Source: an uncultured Actinomycetes bacterium (GTDB lineage: Bacteria > Actinomycetota > Actinomycetes > Nanopelagicales > Nanopelagicaceae). From it: a stretch of 18,838 nt of DNA. The position numbers and the translations under genes were made by a program. The stretch covers positions 1-18,838 of the forward strand of contig CAIJOE010000168.1 of the NCBI GenBank assembly GCA_903822245.1, given 5' to 3'. The notes under the pieces are model-generated. The model did not search any database. It was not told where the DNA came from and saw only the letters and a program-made list of their open reading frames with translations. Position 1 is the first letter of the stretch; every line of letters starts with the position of its first letter. Below are positions 14,820-18,838 of the stretch, piece by piece.

Positions 14820-16424
14820 ATGTCTAACCAAGTACCAGCAACAACCCAAAGAACCCACAAGGAAATCATGATCATCCTTTCTGGTCTCATGACCGGAATG
14901 CTCCTTGCCGCCCTTGATCAGACAATTGTCTCAACAGCTCTAAAGAGCATCGTTGAAGATTTCAATGGTCTCTCCCACTACACCTGGGTTGTGACGGCAT
15001 ACCTTCTTACTTCAACAGCTTCAACCCCGCTTTACGGAAAGATTTCAGACCTTTATGGTCGTCGCCCGGTATTCCAGTTCGCGATCATCACTTTTCTAAT
15101 CGGCTCCTTTGCCGCAGGCGCAGCGCAATCAATGACTCAATTAATTATCTTCCGCGCACTTCAAGGTCTTGGTGCTGGTGGTCTGATGGCACTTACCTTC
15201 GTAATTATTGGTGACATCGTTTCACCTCGTGATCGCGGTAAGTATCAAGGTTACTTCGGTGGTGTTTGGGGACTTTCATCTGTTGCTGGACCACTACTAG
15301 GTGGTTTCTTCTCAGATCATCAACATATTTTTGGAGTTACTGGCTGGCGTTGGATTTTCTACATCAACCTTCCATTTGGTATCGCAGCTCTAATCATCAC
15401 AACGGCTTCACTTCATATTCCAAAAGTTAAGCGCGAGCATAAGATCGATTATCTCGGTGCTTTCTTACTTGTTACTGCAGTAGTTTCATTACTTCTAGGA
15501 ATCTCTGTATATGGACCACAACATGGTTGGACAGACTCACACACAATCGTTGCTCTTGCCTTTGCTCTTGGCTTGACTGGAGCATTCTTGCTACAAGAAT
15601 CTCGCGCAACTGAGCCAATCCTTCCGCTCACTCTTTTCAAGAACCATACCTTCTCAATTACCTCGCTACTTGGCTTTGTAATTGGCGCCGGTATGTTTGG
15701 TGCAATCGTTATGTTGCCGCTCTACCTTCAGGTAGTTAAAGGCAACACCGCTACTACCTCTGGATTGAAATTGATTCCATTTATGATCGGCATTGTTTCG
15801 ATGTCAATTTTCTCTGGAAAGCAGATTTCAAAGCACGGTCACTACAAGCGCTATCCAATCATCGGCTTGATCTTGATGGTTATCGGTATTTTCATGCTCT
15901 CTACTCTTACTGAAAACACACCTTTCTGGCAGCTAGCGATCTACGCTGTCCTAATCGGTATGGGTCTTGGCTTCTCAATGCAGACAATTGTTATTGCCCT
16001 GCAAAACGCCGTTGACTTCAAGGATATGGGTGTTGCCACTTCAGCCAATACTTTCTTCCGTTCAATCGGTGGAACGATCGGCGTTGCAATCTTTGGAACC
16101 ATTTATGCAAACCGCTTGGCTCACTATCTCCCAATAGCAATTACAAACCTGCAGGCTAAGAATCCAGCAGCACTTGCTGGGGCAACTCCAGAAAAGTTTG
16201 CACAGCTTAAGGAGAACACCAAGGTTCTTAAGAGCTTCACCCCAGAGCTGCAAGCAAGTGTTCAACATGCCTTTGTTCACTCATTCCATGTTGTATTCCT
16301 GAGCGCAGTTCCAGTTGTTGCAATCGGATTGGTATTTGCTTTCATTCTTCGCGAACATCCACTTCGTACGGGCGCCGCTCACCATGCAGCCCAACAAGAA
16401 GCAGCTGGCGAGGCTGTTGGCTAA
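14820..16424 (+). CDS. MFS multidrug exporter, DHA2 (EmrB/QacA) type with 14 helices
   Basis: A proton-coupled drug exporter of the 14-helix DHA2 family. The 534 residues show LDQTIVSTAL with D33 in helix 1, motif A GKISDLYGRRP at 73-83, motif B RALQGLGAGG, and the antiporter motif C GVWGLSSVAGPLLGG, followed by WRWIFYINLPFG typical of DHA2. ATG 14820 is chosen over ATG 14787 because AGGGGA stands at correct spacing before it and because the earlier ATG would sit almost at the predicted transcript start. Codon use leans toward TTC, ATC and CTT, more C-ending than in the neighbouring MFS gene, which could reflect strong expression or a different origin. Its stop precedes a strong hairpin by about 25 bases. 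Confidence 0.93.
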   Translation: MSNQVPATTQRTHKEIMIILSGLMTGMLLAALDQTIVSTALKSIVEDFNGLSHYTWVVTAYLLTSTASTPLYGKISDLYGRRPVFQFAIITFLIGSFAAGAAQSMTQLIIFRALQGLGAGGLMALTFVIIGDIVSPRDRGKYQGYFGGVWGLSSVAGPLLGGFFSDHQHIFGVTGWRWIFYINLPFGIAALIITTASLHIPKVKREHKIDYLGAFLLVTAVVSLLLGISVYGPQHGWTDSHTIVALAFALGLTGAFLLQESRATEPILPLTLFKNHTFSITSLLGFVIGAGMFGAIVMLPLYLQVVKGNTATTSGLKLIPFMIGIVSMSIFSGKQISKHGHYKRYPIIGLILMVIGIFMLSTLTENTPFWQLAIYAVLIGMGLGFSMQTIVIALQNAVDFKDMGVATSANTFFRSIGGTIGVAIFGTIYANRLAHYLPIAITNLQAKNPAALAGATPEKFAQLKENTKVLKSFTPELQASVQHAFVHSFHVVFLSAVPVVAIGLVFAFILREHPLRTGAAHHAAQQEAAGEAVG

Positions 16425-17625
16425 ATTGTTCAAAAAAAGTAGCAAAGGGCTACTACCGAGAGAGGTTTATGTTCTCTCGGTAGTAGCTTTCTTTGTTGCA
16501 CTTGGCTACGGAATGATCATTCCTGCTATTCCACTATTTGCTAAAACCTTTCATGTTAATAATGCCCAAATAGGTGCAATCATCTCAGCATTTGCTTTTG
16601 CAAGATTTGCCATGGGGCTTCCTGCTGGAAAGCTAATTGATCTCTTTGGCGAACGTAAGGTGCAGGCAGTTGGTTTGGTTTTAGTAGCTGCCTCCTCCCT
16701 TGCCGCGGGCCTGGCTCAAAGTTATTCCCAACTTCTTATCTACCGGGCTCTTGGTGGAATTGGTTCAGTCATGTTCTCAGTTTCTGCTGGATCTTTGCTA
16801 ATGCGATCAGTAGATGACAGCGTGCGTGGTCGCGCCCAATCTTTATATAACGGTGGTTTTCTAGTAGGTGGAATAGCCGGCCCAGCCTTTGGTGGAATCC
16901 TTTCGCTAATCTCTCTTCGAATTCCATTTTTTGTTTATGCCGCAACCCTGCTCTGCGCATCATTTGTTACGGCTTTTTTCTTATCGGAAAAGCAGCTCGG
17001 TAAATCAATTAAGAATAAGCAAGATGCTAGTGATCGCGTATTACTTAAAGATGCCCTTAGGTCTTATCCATATGTAGCAGCCATGGCCATTTCATTTCTA
17101 ACAAACTGGGTTCTATTTGGTCTTCGGAATTCAATTTTGCCACTATTTACTAAAGAAGAACTAGGAGCTTCCAATACAGTTCTTGGACTTGGATTCACCG
17201 TTGCAGCAATTGTTCAAGGTATTGCCCTTATTTATGTTGGAAAAATATCTGATTTTAGGGGCCGTAGATTTGCTCTGATGATTGGTTCTTTCACTCTCTT
17301 ATCTGGCGTAGCCACCATAATTGTTGCAAGTCACTGGTGGTTCTACTTCTTAGCCATGATTTTCTTTGGAATTGGTGGAGCTTTTGAGGGAACTGCTGCC
17401 TCTGCAGTTGTTGGTGACTTATTTGGCGGAAAAGGTGGAAAAGTAATTGCCCTCTGGCAGATGGCTGGAGACTTTGGAAATATTATTAGTCCAGTTGTTC
17501 TTGGTTGGTTAGTCGATGCTCATTCTTATCGACCTGCATTTATAGCAACAGCAGCAGTGTTTTCATTAACACTGCTGCTCTCTGCAAAGATGCCGGAGAC
17601 TAGAAAGCTAACCGGCGAACCATAA
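16384..17625 (+). CDS. MFS transporter, 12-helix DHA1-like
   Basis: A second, shorter MFS carrier of about 413 residues with 12 predicted helices. Motif A-like GKLIDLFGERK is at 82-92, helix 1 has ALGYGMIIPAIPLFA, and the second half repeats the fold with GKISDFRGRR and a GMP...-type C-terminal region (VLGWLVDAHSYRPAF). A drug or metabolite exporter is likely; substrate unknown. The start is uncertain: ATG 16384 overlaps the first MFS gene by 41 bases, and TTG 16426 lies just after its stop; all choices place a perfect 15-bp hairpin within codons about 22-35. A second perfect hairpin lies in the last helix. The stop is two bases from convergent yccA. Codons are more A/T-ending than in the first MFS gene, so the two are not a recent duplication. 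Confidence 0.87.
   Translation: MQPNKKQLARLLAKLFKKSSKGLLPREVYVLSVVAFFVALGYGMIIPAIPLFAKTFHVNNAQIGAIISAFAFARFAMGLPAGKLIDLFGERKVQAVGLVLVAASSLAAGLAQSYSQLLIYRALGGIGSVMFSVSAGSLLMRSVDDSVRGRAQSLYNGGFLVGGIAGPAFGGILSLISLRIPFFVYAATLLCASFVTAFFLSEKQLGKSIKNKQDASDRVLLKDALRSYPYVAAMAISFLTNWVLFGLRNSILPLFTKEELGASNTVLGLGFTVAAIVQGIALIYVGKISDFRGRRFALMIGSFTLLSGVATIIVASHWWFYFLAMIFFGIGGAFEGTAASAVVGDLFGGKGGKVIALWQMAGDFGNIISPVVLGWLVDAHSYRPAFIATAAVFSLTLLLSAKMPETRKLTGEP
16449..16496 (+). terminator. Terminator-like hairpin embedded in the second MFS coding sequence
   Basis: Arms 16449-16463 and 16473-16487 pair over 15 consecutive Watson-Crick bases (left arm begins GCTACTACCGAG), with a G-T closing pair and a seven-base loop, and the stem can extend outward by G-T, G-T and A-T pairs. 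It is followed by TTTCTTTG, a T-rich tail. It starts 25 bases after the first MFS stop, as expected for an intrinsic terminator, yet the second MFS reading frame runs through it without interruption. Confidence 0.65.
17550..17579. repeat. Perfect 12-bp inverted repeat near the end of the second MFS gene
   Basis: AGCAGCAGTGTT (17550-17561) is the exact reverse complement of 17568-17579, with a six-base loop. It encodes part of the last transmembrane helix. No T-run follows on either strand, so a classical intrinsic terminator is not supported; it may protect or define transcript ends at the tightly convergent junction with yccA. Confidence 0.6.
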
Positions 17626-17627
17626 GA

Positions 17628-18416
17628 TTATCTATCGCGCAGGATTGAAAGTAAGCGCAAGATCTCTAGGTAGAGCCAAACAACGGTAACCATCAGTCCA
17701 AAGCCTGCACGCCAAGCTTCATCGTGCGGTGCTCCAGCAGCGATCATCTTCTCTACTTGATCAAAATCCATAACTAAGAAGAAGGTGGCAAGGCCAACGC
17801 CAGCTACACAAAGAAGCAGCCCGATTCCGCCAACGCCGTAGAAGCCATAACCGCGGCCAACTCCGAACATTGCTGAAATAAATGAAGCAAGAGCAACGAA
17901 CATATAACCCATCATTGCAATGCTCATCATGCGAGTGAACTTCGGGGTCACGCGAATTCGACCACTCTTATAGGCAAATAGCACACCAACAAAGGCTGCA
18001 AGTGTTCCGATAATTGCTTGGGAAACTATTCCTGGGTAGGCAGTTTCGTAATAATGACTAATAGTTCCAATTGCCAGTCCTTCAAGAGCTGCATATGCAA
18101 TTGCTAATCCTGGAATTACACGAGCCTTCATTGTGAGGACAAAACCTAAGATCATGGCAGCGATCATTGAGATCATTGCAATTCCGAGGCCAAGATTTAC
18201 ACTCCAAGCAAATGCACCAGAGGCAACAAGAACGGTAAAGAGAATTCCAGTGCGAGTAACTACATCATCGATCGTCATACGTCCGGTGCGCACTGAAGAT
18301 GCTGCAGGGGCGTTGTAGAGATCATTTAACTCTTGGGTGGATGGTGCACTTGCTACAGAGCCACGGTTACTCATGGCAGCGTAGCCACGCTTAAATACTG
18401 GGTTCGAACTTTCCAA
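17628..18416 (-). CDS. Bax inhibitor-1/YccA family membrane protein
   Basis: A seven-helix membrane protein of the TMBIM (Bax inhibitor-1) superfamily; bacterial members include the FtsH-interacting YccA and the YetJ calcium-leak channel. The 262 residues have a soluble N-terminus of about 55 residues (MESSNPVFKRG...), then seven helices to the end, with the conserved aspartates of the last part visible in DFDQVEKMIAAG and a final WLYLEILRLLSILRD helix, the diagnostic C-terminal motif. The start is TTG 18416, strongly supported by AAGGAGAG at 18420-18427 with five bases between core and start, and by the family-typical MESSNPV beginning; the internal ATG at residue 15 would discard that. A TAGTTT box about 25 bases further up is a possible -10. 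The stop is two bases from the convergent MFS gene. Confidence 0.92.
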   Translation of the reverse strand: MESSNPVFKRGYAAMSNRGSVASAPSTQELNDLYNAPAASSVRTGRMTIDDVVTRTGILFTVLVASGAFAWSVNLGLGIAMISMIAAMILGFVLTMKARVIPGLAIAYAALEGLAIGTISHYYETAYPGIVSQAIIGTLAAFVGVLFAYKSGRIRVTPKFTRMMSIAMMGYMFVALASFISAMFGVGRGYGFYGVGGIGLLLCVAGVGLATFFLVMDFDQVEKMIAAGAPHDEAWRAGFGLMVTVVWLYLEILRLLSILRDR

Positions 18417-18419
18417 TTT

Positions 18420-18427
18420 CTCTCCTT
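18420..18427 (-). promoter_or_regulatory. Strong Shine-Dalgarno site deciding the TTG start of the YccA-family gene
   Basis: AAGGAGAG on the minus strand precedes TTG 18416 with optimal spacing. It decides the TTG over the internal ATG, since nothing comparable stands before the latter. Confidence 0.75.
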
Positions 18428-18513
18428 ATTACTTGCATCGGATAAAACTACCTTGACATGTTAAACAAGCAAGTGTGGCCATATTATTCCAGGAACCTGA
18501 GAATGGTCCGGAT

Positions 18514-18589
18514 TGGTGCCCCCGGTCGGACTCGAACCGACACTGGAAGGGTTTTAAGTCCTCTGTCTCTGCCATTGGATTACGGGGCC
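18514..18589 (-). tRNA. tRNA-Leu(UAA)-like, short variable loop, with encoded CCA
   Basis: A 76-base tRNA-like gene with encoded CCA (18514-18516) and discriminator A73 (18517). The T arm is perfect (GTCGG/CCGAC around TTCGAGT). The anticodon loop CTTAAAA gives anticodon UAA (18554-18556), reading the leucine codon UUA. The variable region is only five bases, whereas bacterial leucine tRNAs normally have a long extra arm. Mismatches occur in the acceptor stem (2-71, G-G), the D stem (10-25, A-C) and the anticodon stem (31-39, A-C). It may be an unusual functional tRNA, a decaying copy or a tRNA-like regulator. Leucine identity is taken from the anticodon only. Confidence 0.7.
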
Positions 18590-18623
18590 AGAAAGGCGCT
18601 GCCGCACTGGCCTACGCCTTTCT
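18590..18623 (-). repeat. 9-bp hairpin flush with the tRNA 5' end
   Basis: Arms 18590-18598 and 18615-18623 pair perfectly (AGAAAGGCG with CGCCTTTCT on the minus strand) around a 16-base loop. The stem ends at the base just before tRNA position 1, and starts 13 bases after the stop codon of the four-cysteine gene. It could be a weak terminator of that gene, whose T-rich end is inside the stem, or a pre-tRNA leader structure. Confidence 0.5.
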
Positions 18624-18636
18624 TAACTAAATCTGA

Positions 18637-18807
18637 TTATCCAGCTAGAAGTGTGATGGTGTCTGAATCTAAGTGAGCATTTGATGCCACGCGCGAAAAT
18701 CCGCACTCTTCACATTGAACTAGAAGACCACGTGTCTTGTTATAAAGGAGTTCGAGTTCGATGGAATGGCAGAAGTCGCACTCTGGCACATCTATTACCT
18801 GTTGCAT
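18637..18807 (-). CDS. 56-residue four-cysteine (zinc ribbon-like) protein
   Basis: A complete small gene: ATG 18807 to TAA 18637, 56 residues. Two CxxC pairs, C10-x2-C13 (CDFC) and C32-x2-C35 (CEEC), spaced 18 residues apart, form the pattern of a treble-clef or zinc-ribbon knuckle, with short beta-like stretches between (LELLYNKTRGLLVQC). The start is secured by GGGGAGG at 18813-18819 with a five-base spacer, one of the best ribosome binding sites in the window. I do not recognise a named family. Such small ribbons often act in RNA or protein binding, or as a metal-binding partner; this one lies upstream of the odd tRNA on the same strand. Coding status is supported by the ribosome binding site and the paired cysteines. 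Confidence 0.72.
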   Translation of the reverse strand: MQQVIDVPECDFCHSIELELLYNKTRGLLVQCEECGFSRVASNAHLDSDTITLLAG

Positions 18808-18838
18808 GGTTACCTCCCCTCTTTAACAGGCAAACGCC

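Noticed and set aside
14820..17625. The two MFS genes as a recent tandem duplication.
   Set aside because: They belong to different subfamilies (14-helix DHA2 and 12-helix DHA1-like) with different lengths, motifs and codon use.
18453..18487. Consensus TTGACA (18453-18458) with TATTAT (18482-18487) on the plus strand.
   Set aside because: The spacer is 23 bases, too long for a sigma-70-type promoter, and no plus-strand gene follows.
18458..18676. Plus-strand open frame across the tRNA region.
   Set aside because: It is antisense to the tRNA and the four-cysteine gene, and has no ribosome binding site or recognisable protein features.

Overview
The window looks like chromosome from a low-GC actinobacterium. 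The reasons are the actinobacterial gene set (small membrane proteins of the DUF6542, DUF3817 and DUF4307 types, PIN-PhoH, DrrAB-type ABC pair), A/T-rich third codon positions, and many genes whose start codon sits 6-7 bases after a TANNNT -10 box, the actinobacterial leaderless arrangement. A freshwater acI-type lineage (Nanopelagicales) would fit, but that placement is inference. From memory, several genes (greA, DUF4307, the cis-prenyltransferase, phoH2, fumarase, xseB, xseA, ispH, ychF) also lie within one stretch of the Mycobacterium tuberculosis chromosome (about Rv1080c-Rv1112), so the left and middle parts look like ancestral core synteny.

Layout. 1-1993 (minus): ychF followed by typA, stop/start overlapped by one base, typA running off the left edge. 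2046-3595 (plus): rmuC and a DUF6542-like membrane gene. 3597-4550 (minus): ispH, sharing a 25-base divergent promoter with xseA. 4576-7658 (plus): xseA, xseB and a class I fumarase, closed by a hairpin terminator. 7684-11958 (minus): a probable unit of a small membrane protein, SURF1, a DUF3817 protein and a cis-prenyltransferase, then PIN-PhoH and a secreted SLT-type muramidase with a long structured leader. 11982-12878 (plus): DUF4307 protein and greA. 12890-14676 (minus): a DrrAB-like ABC exporter. 14820-17625 (plus): two MFS exporters. 17628-18416 (minus): a Bax inhibitor-1/YccA family membrane protein. 18514-18589 (minus): an odd tRNA with a UAA anticodon. 18637-18807 (minus): a 56-residue four-cysteine protein.

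Functional picture. Most of the window is housekeeping: ribosome-associated GTPase/ATPase (TypA, YchF), DNA maintenance (RmuC, exonuclease VII), isoprenoid and lipid-carrier synthesis (IspH, cis-prenyltransferase), TCA cycle (fumarase), respiratory assembly (SURF1), transcription fidelity (GreA) and cell wall turnover (SLT protein). The block 12890-17625 is an export cluster of one ABC pair and two MFS carriers with no regulator gene in view.

The most unusual signals are regulatory: two divergent promoter pairs whose -10 boxes abut or overlap in 23-25 bases; a perfect 15-bp hairpin with a T-rich tail that lies inside the N-terminal coding region of the second MFS gene, just after the first MFS gene ends; a 12-bp perfect hairpin near the 3' end of that same gene, two bases from a convergent neighbour; and the short-variable-loop UAA tRNA whose stems carry several mismatches and whose 5' end abuts a 9-bp hairpin. 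I found no phage, transposon, CRISPR array or classical defence system. Apart from the two window-edge genes, no stretch longer than 300 bases lacks a gene.
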